Below are positions 29,152-38,780 of a stretch of DNA of 64,000 bases, in pieces (the first letter of the stretch is position 1; the number at the start of each line of letters is the position of its first letter). The stretch is from Bacteroidales bacterium (GTDB lineage: Bacteria; Bacteroidota; Bacteroidia; Bacteroidales; UBA1402): the NCBI GenBank assembly GCA_017468435.1, contig JAFUIP010000015.1:144213-208212 (forward strand). The letters are read 5' to 3'. The position numbers and the translations under genes are program-made. Below the pieces are notes generated by a model. That model was not told the DNA's origin, searched no databases, and was given only the letters and a program-made list of their open reading frames with translations.

Positions 29152-30129
29152 TTAACAAACGCGATGCTGCGGACAGCCTTGCAAAAAAGCTCTTACATTG
29201 TCGGTGGCGATGCGGATAAGGCGTTCGCGCGCTTCCTTGGTAGCCCAGGCAAAATGCGGACTGATAAAACAATGCGCTGCACTGAGCAAAGGATTGTCCG
29301 CCTTCGGCGGCTCCGTACTCAAAACATCCACCGCGGCCGCATAAATGCGGCCTTCGTTCAAGGCATCGGCCAGAGCCTGCTCATCGACCAAGGGGCCACG
29401 ACCGGTGTTGATGACAATGGCCGTAGGCTTCATCAGCGAAAGCATCCCGGCATTGACAAAGGCAAAGGTTTCTTCGTTGAGCGGACAATGCAAACTCAAC
29501 ACATCGCTCTGAGCAAAAAGGTCTTCCTTGCTCACTTTGCGCAAGTTTTCTTGAGGCACAGCGGGAAACATCGCCTGCAGCTCTTCTTGGGTTTTGGAGG
29601 TAAAAGCCAGCACCTTCATGCCGAAAGCCAAAGCAATGGCAGCCACCGCTTTTCCGGTATTTCCCAAACCTACGATGCCCATGCTCTTGCCGGAAAGTTC
29701 CATCAAAGGAGAGCAAGCAAACATAAAATCGGGCGAATTGACCCAAGCGCCTTCATGCACCATGGCATCATGCCTGGCCACCTGATGCGTGATATTGAGC
29801 AAATGAGCAAACACCGTCTGCGCCACGGAAGCCGTACTGTAAGAAGGAATATTGGTCACCACGATACCGCGCGCCTTGGCTGCAGCCAAATCTACCACAT
29901 TGTAGCCGGTTGCCAACACACCGATGTACTGAAGCTTGGGGAGTTGTGCTATTTTATCTGCATCAAGAACGGTCTTGTTGGTCAACACGATTTCGGCATC
30001 CCAAGCACGCTCCAAAACCTGCGAAGGCGAAGTCCTGTCGTACACAGACAAGGGAGCCAAAGCAGCCAGAGCCTCCCAAGACAAATCACCGGGATTGGCG
30101 GTATATGCATCCAATATACAAATCTTCAT
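29152..30129 (-). CDS. D-2-hydroxyacid dehydrogenase (glycerate dehydrogenase-like)
   Basis: 325 aa, NAD-dependent D-isomer 2-hydroxyacid dehydrogenase. The Rossmann motif [20 protein letters not shown] is near 150; catalytic Arg lies in [14 protein letters not shown] near 235, Glu in [15 protein letters not shown] near 270 and His in [15 protein letters not shown] near 287. Such enzymes reduce hydroxypyruvate or related 2-ketoacids; the length and pattern fit HprA-type glycerate dehydrogenase best. Its start overlaps the folE stop (ATGA at 30126-30129), so it is translationally coupled. Confidence 0.92.
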   Translation of the reverse strand: MKICILDAYTANPGDLSWEALAALAPLSVYDRTSPSQVLERAWDAEIVLTNKTVLDADKIAQLPKLQYIGVLATGYNVVDLAAAKARGIVVTNIPSYSTASVAQTVFAHLLNITHQVARHDAMVHEGAWVNSPDFMFACSPLMELSGKSMGIVGLGNTGKAVAAIALAFGMKVLAFTSKTQEELQAMFPAVPQENLRKVSKEDLFAQSDVLSLHCPLNEETFAFVNAGMLSLMKPTAIVINTGRGPLVDEQALADALNEGRIYAAAVDVLSTEPPKADNPLLSAAHCFISPHFAWATKEARERLIRIATDNVRAFLQGCPQHRVC

Positions 30130-30722
30130 CGTTTCTGAATAAGGGTCATGAATTCTTCGCGAGTCTTGGCTTCTTTAAAAATGCCTGTAAAATCGGAAGT
30201 TACCGTGATGGAGTTTTGCTTTTCCACCCCGCGCATCTGCATACAAAGATGTTTCGCCTCTATCACCACCATCACACCCAGCGGATTAAGCGTTTCCTGA
30301 ATACATTCCTTTATCTGCGTGGTCATGCGCTCCTGTATCTGCAGGCGACGGGCAAAAATTTCCACCACGCGGGCCACCTTGCTCAAGCCCGTGATATGTT
30401 TATTGGGAATGTAGGCCACATGCGCCTTTCCGTAAAAGGGCAACATGTGATGTTCGCAAAGCGAATAGAAGTCTATGTCTTTCACGATAACCATCTGACG
30501 ATATTCTTCGTGAAACATGGCCGAGCGCAAGACTTCATGCGGATCCTGCTCATAGCCACGGGTCAGAAATTGCATGGCCTTTGCCACGCGTGTCGGTGTT
30601 TTGAGCAAACCTTCGCGCTGGGCGTCTTCGCCCAAAAGTCCGAGAATAGCTTCGTAATGTTTGGCCAATTCGGCCTGCTTTTCCTCTACCGACATATTCT
30701 TAATCAAGTCCTTGTCTGTCAT
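30126..30722 (-). CDS. folE: GTP cyclohydrolase I
   Basis: 198 aa. Zinc ligands and catalytic residues are in the block [20 protein letters not shown] near 85-104 and in the Cys of [15 protein letters not shown] near 158-172. The enzyme turns GTP into dihydroneopterin triphosphate, the first step of folate synthesis. The start overlaps the SPOR gene stop (ATGA at 30719-30722), and its own stop overlaps the dehydrogenase start, making a tightly coupled series. Confidence 0.97.
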   Translation of the reverse strand: MTDKDLIKNMSVEEKQAELAKHYEAILGLLGEDAQREGLLKTPTRVAKAMQFLTRGYEQDPHEVLRSAMFHEEYRQMVIVKDIDFYSLCEHHMLPFYGKAHVAYIPNKHITGLSKVARVVEIFARRLQIQERMTTQIKECIQETLNPLGVMVVIEAKHLCMQMRGVEKQNSITVTSDFTGIFKEAKTREEFMTLIQKR

Positions 30723-31240
30723 AATGGAAGATTGATGGTTTCTCTGACAATAGACATTTCACGTCCGAAAACAAATGTCTTTCTAAATTCCACCAACTTG
30801 GCATAAGCATCTTCGTAGGTTTGAAAATCGCCCACCCTGACGCGCCAGAAAGGAGCTTGGTATTTCACATACGAAGTCATACCGGGCACCGCTTGCTTAA
30901 TGGCGGTTTCTCTACGAAAAGCCTCAGCCTTGGCTGTTTTCTGGTTGTTGCTCGAAAACACTTGGATGCGATAACCCAACATCTGCAAACAAGGACGGTT
31001 CTGCACGATGACAATATTTTCCGGACGGTTCACACCGGGCTGACCGATAAGCTTGTAGATGGCCGTATCTTGCTGCATGGTCACCTTGGGCTGATTTTCC
31101 TCGCTCTGTACCAAACGCTCCACAAAGCTCTGTCTGACAAGGGAATCTTCGGCCAAGGAAGTTTCTTCCACAATCGTCTGAGCCGAAAGCGACAGCAGCG
31201 GCAAAAGGAGCAACAAGGCTGATAATAAATGTTTCTTCAT
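30719..31240 (-). CDS. SPOR-domain exported protein
   Basis: 173 aa. A signal peptide ([20 protein letters not shown]) is followed by a low-complexity region and a C-terminal SPOR domain at about 90-168 ([20 protein letters not shown] ... [19 protein letters not shown]). SPOR domains bind denuded peptidoglycan at division sites. First gene of the operon leading into folE. The mdh terminator lies between mdh and this gene, so it needs its own promoter, possibly within 31241-31256, which is not clear. Confidence 0.9.
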   Translation of the reverse strand: MKKHLLSALLLLLPLLSLSAQTIVEETSLAEDSLVRQSFVERLVQSEENQPKVTMQQDTAIYKLIGQPGVNRPENIVIVQNRPCLQMLGYRIQVFSSNNQKTAKAEAFRRETAIKQAVPGMTSYVKYQAPFWRVRVGDFQTYEDAYAKLVEFRKTFVFGREMSIVRETINLPL

Positions 31241-31251
31241 TAGGTCTCAGA

Positions 31252-31291
31252 TAAAAACAGACTCCCCGGAGTATGTCCCGAAAGAGTCTGT
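31252..31291 (-). terminator. Intrinsic terminator of mdh
   Basis: On the minus strand ACAGACTC (31291-31284) pairs perfectly with GAGTCTGT (31264-31257), 8 bp, with an inner GC-rich segment, followed by a run of five T. It starts 21 bases after the mdh stop codon. Confidence 0.85.
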
Positions 31292-31311
31292 CTGTAAGAT
31301 ACTTTATAGCA

Positions 31312-32247
31312 TTAAAGCGTTTCCAAAACGGCGTTGGTCTTGCGCACAGCTTCTGCGCTCTTTTCGAACAAAGCGTTTTCTTCTTCGTTCAACTTGAAGT
31401 CGATCACTTCTTCCCAACCATTGCGTCCCAAGCGAACGGGAACACCGATACAGATATCGTTCTGGCCATATTCGCCTTCGAGATATACGCAGCAGGGAAC
31501 AATGCGCTTCTGGTCGTGCAAGATGCTTTCCACAACGAAGGCTGCAGCAGCACCGGGAGCATACCAAGCAGAAGTACCCAACATTTTGGTCAAGGTAGCA
31601 CCACCCACCATGGTATCGGCAGCCACTTTGTCCAAAGTTTCCTTATCGAGGAACTGAGTAACGGGAACACCCTTATAGGTAGCAAAACGAGTCAAAGGAA
31701 TCATGGTCGTATCGCCGTGACCACCGATAACGGTAGCTTCGATGTCGTTCAGATTGGCATCGCCCAAAGCCATAGACAGATAAGTTTTGAAGCGTGAGCT
31801 GTCGAGAGCACCACCCATACCGATAACACGATGACGATCCAGACCTGTTGACTTAACGGTAAGGTAGGTCATGGTATCCAGAGGATTGCTTACCATCACC
31901 AAGATAGCATTGGGAGAATATTCCAACACGTTGGCAACCACGCTCTTTACGATACCGGCATTGACGCCGATAAGTTCTTCGCGGGTCATACCGGGTTTAC
32001 GGGGAACACCGGAGGTCACCACTACCACGTCAGAATTGGCAGTTTTACTGTAATCGTTGGTCACACCATACAATTTGGTGTCCATAGTCAACAGACAAGA
32101 AGCCTGTTTCATATCCAATGCTTTACCTTCAGGAAGACCTTCCTTAATGTCGAGCAATACAACTTCGTCAGCTATTTCTCTACAAGCCAACACATTGGCA
32201 GCGGTAGCACCCACATTGCCTACACCAATAACGGTAACTTTTGACAT
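31312..32247 (-). CDS. mdh: Malate dehydrogenase
   Basis: 311 aa, LDH-like malate dehydrogenase. NAD-binding motif VIGVGNVGATAANVLACREI at residues 5-24 and acidic VLLDIKEG after it; substrate-binding Arg in TSGVPRKPGMTREEL near 80-93, NPLDTMTYL near 120, and catalytic His in VIGGHGDTTMIPLT near 173. It interconverts malate and oxaloacetate; in Bacteroidales it feeds the reductive branch to fumarate and succinate. Monocistronic: own promoter upstream and an intrinsic terminator downstream. Confidence 0.96.
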   Translation of the reverse strand: MSKVTVIGVGNVGATAANVLACREIADEVVLLDIKEGLPEGKALDMKQASCLLTMDTKLYGVTNDYSKTANSDVVVVTSGVPRKPGMTREELIGVNAGIVKSVVANVLEYSPNAILVMVSNPLDTMTYLTVKSTGLDRHRVIGMGGALDSSRFKTYLSMALGDANLNDIEATVIGGHGDTTMIPLTRFATYKGVPVTQFLDKETLDKVAADTMVGGATLTKMLGTSAWYAPGAAAAFVVESILHDQKRIVPCCVYLEGEYGQNDICIGVPVRLGRNGWEEVIDFKLNEEENALFEKSAEAVRKTNAVLETL

Positions 32248-32284
32248 AATATTTAAAATTTAAATTGATTTCTTAAAAGGCTCG

Positions 32285-32315
32285 CAAATATAATACTTGT
32301 TTTCAATTTAGCCAA
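32285..32315 (-). promoter_or_regulatory. Promoter of mdh
   Basis: On the minus strand TTG (32315-32313), 20 bases, then TATATTTG (32292-32285), an exact TAnnTTTG match with ideal spacing, 38 bases before the mdh start. Confidence 0.75.
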
Positions 32316-32339
32316 TAGGCAGAATGATATGCCTCAGAC

Positions 32340-33572
32340 TCATTTTCCAGCCTTCACCAATTCTTCGTACATCAATGAAGACCAGATAAATGGACCAACA
32401 GCCTTGCAGTCGTTTTCGATGATTTTCGTTTCGTTGATATAGTAATCGAAGGTACCGCTGCGCATTTCCTTTCCGCCCAATCCGGCACCGGCGCAACAAT
32501 CAGTGATGGAAATGGTTCCGTCTTCGTTCACCTTGATGAAACAATCCACAAACTTACGATACCAATCCATGGCCTTGAAAGTGTAGCTTTCGTCGAAAAT
32601 GCCCAACTTGATTCCTTTCAGGAAACCATACACAAACATGATAGAACCGGTAGATTCCAAGTAGTTGCCTTTGCGATTGGGACATTCAAGCACCTGATAC
32701 CACATTTTCGTCTTATGGTCTTGATACTTGGGCAAAGTATAGAGATAAATATCTTGCAAGATTTTCACCACGGCATCGCGACTTTCGCCCTCGGGCAGGA
32801 ATTCCAAAGCGTCCACCATACCCATCACGTACCAACCTAAGCCACGTCCCCAGCAATGAGCCGACTGGCCGGTTTCAGGATCGCACCAGAACATGCTCTT
32901 GCTTTCGTCCCAACCATGGCGATACACCTGCGTCTTGGCATCGTAAGTATGCTTGCCAACGGTGATAAACTGATGCGCAACATCTTCGAAATAAGCAGCT
33001 TGTTCTTCGGCAGGAATAAAGTTGTGAATATATTCGGCATTGTAAGGAGCGCCCATGTACAAACCATCCAACCACATCTGATGCGGATAAACCTTCTTGT
33101 GCCAATAGCCGCTGTCTTGCGTGCGCGGATGCGTCATCATCTGCGAGAAAAGCGTATCCATGGCAATTTTGTAACGCTCGTCGCCGTAGCGGGCATACAT
33201 ATCGAAAAGCATCTTGCCGGGGCAAACATGGTCGATGTTGTAGTTGGAGACCTTGTAGCTGGTGATGATGCCCTTTTCGTCTATCATCGTGTCGATGTAT
33301 TGTTTGGTGAAGTTCCAGAAGCGTTCGTCGCCGGTGGCGGTACTCAAGTCCATGAAGGCCAACATTTCGATGCTCGAAGTATAGTTCCATTTCAGACGGC
33401 CGTTCATGCCATCCAAGTAAGTGCCGTCGGGGATGCGTTGCAATTCACTTTCAGCCATCCATACAGACAGCGGTTTTTCCGGATTCTTCCACAATTTTTC
33501 CGAAGATTTTTTCGGCTGACAACTTACCATCATCACAGCCGACAGCATGAGTAACAGATGTTTCGCTTTCAT
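32340..33572 (-). CDS. Glycoside hydrolase family 105 lipoprotein (unsaturated rhamnogalacturonyl hydrolase-like)
   Basis: 410 aa. Lipoprotein signal MKAKHLLLMLSAVMMVSC. The GH88/GH105 (alpha/alpha)6 barrel is visible: LKWNYTSSIEMLAFMDL near 60, NIDHVCPGKMLFDMYARYGD near 113, the active-site block HQMWLDGLYMGAPYNAEY near 163-180 with its Asp, and SAHCWGRGLGWYVMGMVDAL near 235. These enzymes remove the unsaturated uronic acid left by pectin or related polysaccharide lyases. It stands alone, without a SusC/SusD pair. A minus-strand TATTTTTG (plus-strand CAAAAATA, 33602-33609) is a plausible -7 element, overlapping the divergent promoter region. Confidence 0.9.
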   Translation of the reverse strand: MKAKHLLLMLSAVMMVSCQPKKSSEKLWKNPEKPLSVWMAESELQRIPDGTYLDGMNGRLKWNYTSSIEMLAFMDLSTATGDERFWNFTKQYIDTMIDEKGIITSYKVSNYNIDHVCPGKMLFDMYARYGDERYKIAMDTLFSQMMTHPRTQDSGYWHKKVYPHQMWLDGLYMGAPYNAEYIHNFIPAEEQAAYFEDVAHQFITVGKHTYDAKTQVYRHGWDESKSMFWCDPETGQSAHCWGRGLGWYVMGMVDALEFLPEGESRDAVVKILQDIYLYTLPKYQDHKTKMWYQVLECPNRKGNYLESTGSIMFVYGFLKGIKLGIFDESYTFKAMDWYRKFVDCFIKVNEDGTISITDCCAGAGLGGKEMRSGTFDYYINETKIIENDCKAVGPFIWSSLMYEELVKAGK

Positions 33573-33630
33573 TGTTTTTCTTTTTTACATTTTATGGGCC
33601 ACAAAAATAATGAAAAGGATAAAATTTCGC

Positions 33631-33638
33631 TACTTTTG
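33631..33638 (+). promoter_or_regulatory. Putative -7 element for the MBL-fold hydrolase unit
   Basis: TACTTTTG matches TAnnTTTG and ends 25 bases before the start codon at 33664. A -33 element is not clear in the short divergent gap shared with the GH105 gene. Confidence 0.5.
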
Positions 33639-33663
33639 CGCCCAACAAAATAGTCTGAATTTC

Positions 33664-34515
33664 ATGAAAGTCTTTTGCATAGAGAGCGGGTATTTTTCGA
33701 CGGATGGCGGCGCCATGTTCGGCATCATGTCGCGTAAGATCTGGGCGGGAAAATATCCCGTTGACGAAGAGAATCGTTGCCCGCTGGCCATGCGTTGCTT
33801 TTTCATCGATTTCGGAGAAAGGAAAGTGCTGTTCGACAGCGGTGTGGGCCTGAAACCCATTGGCATGGACTATTACCGTTTTCACAGCCTGACAGACATT
33901 CGCCAAGCCTTGGCCGAAAAAGGCTACCGTGCCGAAGAAGTCACTGACGTGGTGCTGAGCCACTTGCATTTCGACCATTGCGGCGGTTGCACCTATCTCG
34001 ACGAAAACGGCCAACTGCAAATCACCTTCCCGAACGCGAAGCATTGGACCACCCAGGAGCAATGGCAGAATTCCTTGCAGCCGGGCCCTTGGGAAGGAGA
34101 TGCTTACTTGCGGGAAAATCTGCAAGCCGTGGACGAGGCCGGATTGTTGCAAAAACTCCAACTCGCAGACGACGAAAGCTTTGAGGTATTTCCCGGACTC
34201 AGACTGAAGAAATCGGAAGGCCACACTTGCGGGCAATTGGTTGCCTTCGCCCGCACCGACCAAGGCCATTTCTGCATCTCGGGCGATGTGGTGCCCATGT
34301 GTATGCACATCACGCCGGCCTGCATTGCCGCCATCGACAATCATGCCGCGCTGGCCGTTACCGAAAAAATAAAAGTGCTGCAAGAAGCTTTCCAAGACGA
34401 ATGTAAAATGGTGTTCTATCACGATGCCGTCACTGCGTATGCCACGCTCAGACAAATGGGCAGACATATTTCGGCCGGCGTCAAATATCCATCCACAAAC
34501 CCAATACTCAGATGA
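33664..34515 (+). CDS. MBL-fold metallo-hydrolase
   Basis: 283 aa from the ATG at 33664 (MKVFCIESGYFSTDGG); the frame is open further upstream but that part covers the promoter. Metallo-beta-lactamase fold with the metal-binding motif SHLHFDHCGG near 99-108 (HxHxDH), a second His in KSEGHTCGQLV near 183, Asp in FCISGDVVPM near 203, and a last His in YHDAVTAYA. It resembles the quorum-quenching lactonase/YtnP-like branch, but the substrate is unknown. The thrE-like gene starts in its stop codon. Confidence 0.88.
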   Translation: MKVFCIESGYFSTDGGAMFGIMSRKIWAGKYPVDEENRCPLAMRCFFIDFGERKVLFDSGVGLKPIGMDYYRFHSLTDIRQALAEKGYRAEEVTDVVLSHLHFDHCGGCTYLDENGQLQITFPNAKHWTTQEQWQNSLQPGPWEGDAYLRENLQAVDEAGLLQKLQLADDESFEVFPGLRLKKSEGHTCGQLVAFARTDQGHFCISGDVVPMCMHITPACIAAIDNHAALAVTEKIKVLQEAFQDECKMVFYHDAVTAYATLRQMGRHISAGVKYPSTNPILR

Positions 34516-35282
34516 TGACCACAGACGAGGCAAGAGCCATGGACTTGGCCTGTATGGCCGGACAGATTCTCCTGGAAAACGGAGCAGAGCTGTCGCGCGT
34601 GGAAGAGACCATGAACCGCATTGCCGACCATTATGGCGTGGAAACCAGACAGTTCTATCTGCTCACCAACGGTATCTTCTCTACCAGCGGCGGACGTTAC
34701 GCCAAGGTTAATCCCATTCCTGTGAAAGGCTCGCAATTCGACAAAGTAGAAGCCGTGAGCCAGCTTTCGCGCGACATAGTCAATGGCAAATACAGCATAG
34801 AAGGCGCCGTGCAACGCCTCGAAGAAATAAAGGTGATGAAGCGTCTTCCCAAGTGGAAAGTAATTTTGGCAGCCGGTTTCGGTAGCGCCGCATTCAGCAT
34901 ACTTTTCGGCGGAAATTTCCACGACGCCTTTGTAGCCTTGTTTGCCGGCTGGGCGCTGTATATCTTCGTTTCTTTCGTGGGCAATGCCCATCTTTCGAAA
35001 ATCTTCTGCAATATCGTGGGCAGTTTCATCGCTGCTTTCGTCTGCTTCTTAGGATTCCATTTTCAAGTGGGAGAGCATCTGAGCCAGATGGTTATCGGCG
35101 CCGTGATGCCGCTTATTCCCGGTGTACCTTTCGTGAACGGTATCCGCGACCTGACCAACGGCGACTATCTTTCGGGCTTCATCCGCATGCTCGATGCCAT
35201 ACTTATATTCGTGTGTATTGCTTTCGGTGTCAGTATTGCGCTGGTACTCGGAAACTTTTGGATGGGAGGAGTTGTGCTATGA
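34512..35282 (+). CDS. Threonine/serine exporter ThrE-like, large (N-terminal) subunit
   Basis: 256 aa. DUF1212/ThrE N-half: cytoplasmic region with GQILLENGAELSRVEETMNR near 17-36 and FYLLTNGIFSTS near 52, followed by five membrane helices (about 118-250). Corynebacterium ThrE exports threonine and serine as one protein; here it is split, and the C-terminal half is the next gene, overlapping by ATGA at 35279-35282. It overlaps the MBL hydrolase stop in the same way (34512-34515). Confidence 0.88.
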   Translation: MMTTDEARAMDLACMAGQILLENGAELSRVEETMNRIADHYGVETRQFYLLTNGIFSTSGGRYAKVNPIPVKGSQFDKVEAVSQLSRDIVNGKYSIEGAVQRLEEIKVMKRLPKWKVILAAGFGSAAFSILFGGNFHDAFVALFAGWALYIFVSFVGNAHLSKIFCNIVGSFIAAFVCFLGFHFQVGEHLSQMVIGAVMPLIPGVPFVNGIRDLTNGDYLSGFIRMLDAILIFVCIAFGVSIALVLGNFWMGGVVL

Positions 35283-35755
35283 TTACCTGGAATGAAATGT
35301 TGATTCAAGTCTTGGCCGGTTTCGTGGGAACCTACGCCTTCTCGCTCACCTACAGCGTATCGCCTCGTCACTTCTTTTTTGCCGGACTGACGGGTGGCAT
35401 AGGCTGGGCCGCTTACCTTGTATGCTTCAAGATTTTTGGCTTCGGCGCTGTCATCTCCAACTTCATCAGCACCTTGTTCATCGCCACCTCTGCCCGATGC
35501 TTCGCCGTATGGAGACGTTGCCCGTCCATGATATTCCTGATTCCGGGTCTCTTCCCCATTGTGCCGGGAGCCGGTATTTATTGGTCGTTCTACTATCTCT
35601 TTGTCAACAACTTAGACAAGTCACTCGAATTCGGTTTGCTGGCCATCAAGTCGGCCATGGCCATCGTGCTGGGCATTGTGTTGATACACGAAATTCCGCA
35701 AAAAGTGTTTAGCGTTTTCAAAGTGTTCCATCGTTTTTCCAAAACAAAAGCATGA
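35279..35755 (+). CDS. Threonine/serine exporter ThrE-like, small (C-terminal) subunit
   Basis: 158 aa from the ATG at 35279. DUF3815/ThrE_2 family: four to five membrane helices, conserved RHFFFAGLTGGIGWAAYLV near 30-48 and IPGLFPIVPGAGIYWSFYY near 87-105. Pairs with the upstream large subunit to form an inner-membrane exporter. Its stop overlaps the following gene's start (35752-35755), so four consecutive genes from 33664 to 36468 are translationally coupled. Confidence 0.88.
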   Translation: MITWNEMLIQVLAGFVGTYAFSLTYSVSPRHFFFAGLTGGIGWAAYLVCFKIFGFGAVISNFISTLFIATSARCFAVWRRCPSMIFLIPGLFPIVPGAGIYWSFYYLFVNNLDKSLEFGLLAIKSAMAIVLGIVLIHEIPQKVFSVFKVFHRFSKTKA

Positions 35756-36468
35756 GCAGTTTCATCTCTTACGAATTTCCCCTGGTTCAGGTCTTGCCCG
35801 ACATGGCGCAGATTTGCGAATATCTTCATCTGACGGAAGATGACGAGGATCCGGCTTACGCCTTCATCAAACAAAGACATTTGGAATTGCAACAAGAAGA
35901 GCGCAGCATAGGCGGTTATTGCGTCGTGCCCATCAAGGAAGTGAATGTGGCGCAAGGAGAAGTGCTGTTGGAAAACGGACTGCTGCAATGTGGCCGACAA
36001 GTGGCCGCTTACCTGAAAGACAGTGCTTACGCGGCGCTTTTCGTCTGCACGGCCGGAATGATTTTCACCCGCTTGACGCGCGAGCACACCCGCAACGACG
36101 AACAATTGGAAGCTTATCTCACCGATGCCTTAGGTTCTTTGGCCGTGGAAAATGCCATGGACCGCATCCAGAATCTGCTCGAAGAAAAATGCCAGGCGCG
36201 CGGCTGGAACATCACCAACCGCTACAGCCCCGGCTACTGCAACTGGCCGCTCACCGACCAACGCGCCCTGTTCTCCATGATTGGCGAAAATCCCACGGGC
36301 GTGAGTTTGAGCGATTCTTGCCTGATGTCGCCCATCAAATCGGTCAGCGGCATCATCGGATTAGGCCCGGAGAGCAAAAAGCGTCCTTACGGCTGCGCCA
36401 TCTGCCAAAACAAAACCTGCATCTATCGTCGCGTGATGAACAAGCAGCCATCACATCAACCTGCGTAG
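35752..36468 (+). CDS. Stand-alone vitamin B12-dependent methionine synthase activation-domain-like protein
   Basis: 238 aa. The C-terminal half matches the MetH activation domain: GSLAVENAMDRIQNLLEEKC near 123-142 and RYSPGYCNWPLTDQRALFSM near 153-172, the counterpart of the AdoMet-binding RxxPGYxxxP loop, then PIKSVSGIIGLGPESKKRPY. A Cys-rich end (YGCAICQNKTCIYRR) looks like a metal or cluster site. In MetH this domain reductively methylates cob(II)alamin; a free version may reactivate another corrinoid protein. No corrinoid-binding protein is adjacent. Convergent with ccsBA, overlapping it by 13 bases. Confidence 0.82.
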   Translation: MSSFISYEFPLVQVLPDMAQICEYLHLTEDDEDPAYAFIKQRHLELQQEERSIGGYCVVPIKEVNVAQGEVLLENGLLQCGRQVAAYLKDSAYAALFVCTAGMIFTRLTREHTRNDEQLEAYLTDALGSLAVENAMDRIQNLLEEKCQARGWNITNRYSPGYCNWPLTDQRALFSMIGENPTGVSLSDSCLMSPIKSVSGIIGLGPESKKRPYGCAICQNKTCIYRRVMNKQPSHQPA

Positions 36469-38780
36469 CTGTGCATGCCGCCCAGAATAAAATTCACGCC
36501 GAAATAAGTGACGAGTACGCTCAGGAAAGCCAAGATACAGAACACGTGAAAATACATCGGACGACGCATGGCGGGCAAACTCTGCCTATGCATGGCTGAA
36601 GCGTAAATGAGCATGGTGATGAGCGCCCAGACTTCCTTCGGATCCCAACTCCAATACGCGCCCCAAGACACATTGGCCCAAACCGCACCGATAAAGATAC
36701 CCATGGCCAAGAGGAAGACCGCAGGATACAGCATCACTCTGCTGATATCAGCCAGATTGGCAATGCTTTCGCTATGGTCGCCGGGGCGGAAATGCAACAT
36801 CAGGGCCACCCATCCGTTGAGCATCATGAAAGCCATCAACACGTAGGCCAACATAATGACAGCCACGTGAATACTCATGAGCGGAGAAGCCAGCACCGGC
36901 ATGAGCAAGGATATGGGTGAATGGCTGCCGCTCATCATAGCCACCGCGCAAGTAAGGCCGCAGAGCAACAAGCCGAAAGGCTGCATCAAAGGCAATTTGC
37001 GCGAAGCAAAAAGCGAAGCTATCAGCGAGAGCCAGGCCATGAACTGCATGGTTTCCGCACCGTTCGACAAGGGCACATGTCCACCGATAATCCAACGCAA
37101 CACCAACACCGCGGTGAGCATCAGCAGCAAAAGGCTCGTGAGCACATGCACGGCAATTTGCAAAACGCGGGGAAGCGGCTTTTTTCTCGCCATGCGCAAA
37201 GTGGTGTAAAACAAGAAGAAAAGCCCCACGAACAAGGCCGGAAAAGCCACCCATTTCAGTTTGAAATAAGTATTGTAATATTTTTCTGCCTCGAAGACAA
37301 AGCGGCTCGGCAAGACCTCATGCGCTTGCTGTTGCTGATATAGTTTGATTTTTTGCAAGACATGACTCAGCTCGCGGTAATCTTTTTTGATGACCAACTC
37401 GTGCACATAATCCCAAGATTTCTTGATGAAAAACCATTCGTCGTCGCTCAGGGTAGAAGGCAAATCATTGTCGCCCTGCGTGTACCAACGAAGCTGTCCG
37501 CTGGCATCGGCATGCGGATAAATCTTCATCAATTTGCCGGAATAAAAGGTAGCCACCAAGTTGAATTTCTCGTTGGCATCCACAATGCTTTTCGTTTCGC
37601 CATCGGCCTTTGCCTGACGAATGAGTGACATGGCATCCTCTAACAAATACTCATTGCGAGGCCCGCGGAAATCTTCGAAAGCCACATATTTTTCATCGCT
37701 GTTGAGCAAGCCGCGCACGCGTCCTTTCTTGGTTTTGATCATGGGCTGCTCTTTCCACGAAGCGTAATAAAACATCCATCCCGTGAAAACCTGTTCGCAG
37801 GAATATCCTTCGTAAGATGCTTTCCCATAGAGTTTTAAGGTGAAATCTTTAGCAAGCGTCTGTAGCGGGCAAATACGTCCGTTGTAATAGACATACAAAT
37901 CGCCGAATTCGGCAGCCACCTGCTGTGGTAGAACTTTGGGCGCCTTCGTCTTCGAATAATCCGAAACAGAGGCGGAAGCATTCACCGAAACACTCAGCAT
38001 CAGCAGCAAGGCAATGGTTTTCAAACTTTTCTCCACCGCGGACGATACCGAGGACGAGCGCAAAGAAGCGAGCAGCTGGCGGTAGGATTTATCCATCAAG
38101 AGAAAGAGTATCATCGTCAGGAAAAGAAGCGCGTAGGCCGTGTAAGTGATGGCGATGCCCCAAGGATCGCGAGAAACTAAGAAGGTGCAGCCCTGCCTGT
38201 CTGGGTCGTAACCCGACTGATAAAAACGATAATGACGATAGGTTTGTATTTTATTCATGGCAATCAGGCCTTTATCTTTCTGCGAACCTTCTTCCCAAAA
38301 GGAAACGTAAGCCTGATAATCGGCGGGAGAATCGGTGCCGGGATAACAAATCACCTCGAAAGCATCGAGTTTAAGTTTCATGGACAGCGGACGCGCCTGC
38401 ATATCTTCGTCGTAGAAAACCGTCACTGACTCGTCTATGCGGACGTGAACGGAGCCTTTTTGTCCGAAACAGAAAGTGATGAGCGCGCCCAACAGAATCA
38501 GGCCCAAACTCAGATGCAGCATAAACACGACAGGACGTCGCCACAAAGCCTTCCGGCAAATATACATGAGCGCCGTGAGGCCGGCCAAAGCCCAAAGCGC
38601 AACAAAACACCAACTGTCGTACACGAAAGCGTGAATCCAGGGCGTTCCATACATTTTTTCCAAGATGGTGGCCAGCACCAAAACAAGCACCACCAAAGCC
38701 CAAAGGGCCAATGTCAAAAAAGATAGCCGGGGCCGTCTATGGCAACGACCCCAGGCTTTGAACCAATTATTAAATCGCAT
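36456..38780 (-). CDS. CcsBA-type cytochrome c biogenesis fusion protein (ResB/CcsB + CcsA)
   Basis: 774 aa from the ATG at 38780 (MRFNNWFKAWG), which overlaps the upstream gene by 11 bases; longer frames would intrude further into it. The N-terminal half is ResB/CcsB-like: four helices with a large extracytoplasmic region. The C-terminal half is CcsA-like with the heme-handling WWD-type motif WGAYWSWDPKEVWALITML near 705-723. System II CcsBA exports heme and attaches it to CxxCH cytochromes. This fits the immediate upstream gene, a di-heme CxxCH protein, so maturation and substrate are cotranscribed. Confidence 0.9.
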   Translation of the reverse strand: MRFNNWFKAWGRCHRRPRLSFLTLALWALVVLVLVLATILEKMYGTPWIHAFVYDSWCFVALWALAGLTALMYICRKALWRRPVVFMLHLSLGLILLGALITFCFGQKGSVHVRIDESVTVFYDEDMQARPLSMKLKLDAFEVICYPGTDSPADYQAYVSFWEEGSQKDKGLIAMNKIQTYRHYRFYQSGYDPDRQGCTFLVSRDPWGIAITYTAYALLFLTMILFLLMDKSYRQLLASLRSSSVSSAVEKSLKTIALLLMLSVSVNASASVSDYSKTKAPKVLPQQVAAEFGDLYVYYNGRICPLQTLAKDFTLKLYGKASYEGYSCEQVFTGWMFYYASWKEQPMIKTKKGRVRGLLNSDEKYVAFEDFRGPRNEYLLEDAMSLIRQAKADGETKSIVDANEKFNLVATFYSGKLMKIYPHADASGQLRWYTQGDNDLPSTLSDDEWFFIKKSWDYVHELVIKKDYRELSHVLQKIKLYQQQQAHEVLPSRFVFEAEKYYNTYFKLKWVAFPALFVGLFFLFYTTLRMARKKPLPRVLQIAVHVLTSLLLLMLTAVLVLRWIIGGHVPLSNGAETMQFMAWLSLIASLFASRKLPLMQPFGLLLCGLTCAVAMMSGSHSPISLLMPVLASPLMSIHVAVIMLAYVLMAFMMLNGWVALMLHFRPGDHSESIANLADISRVMLYPAVFLLAMGIFIGAVWANVSWGAYWSWDPKEVWALITMLIYASAMHRQSLPAMRRPMYFHVFCILAFLSVLVTYFGVNFILGGMHSYAG

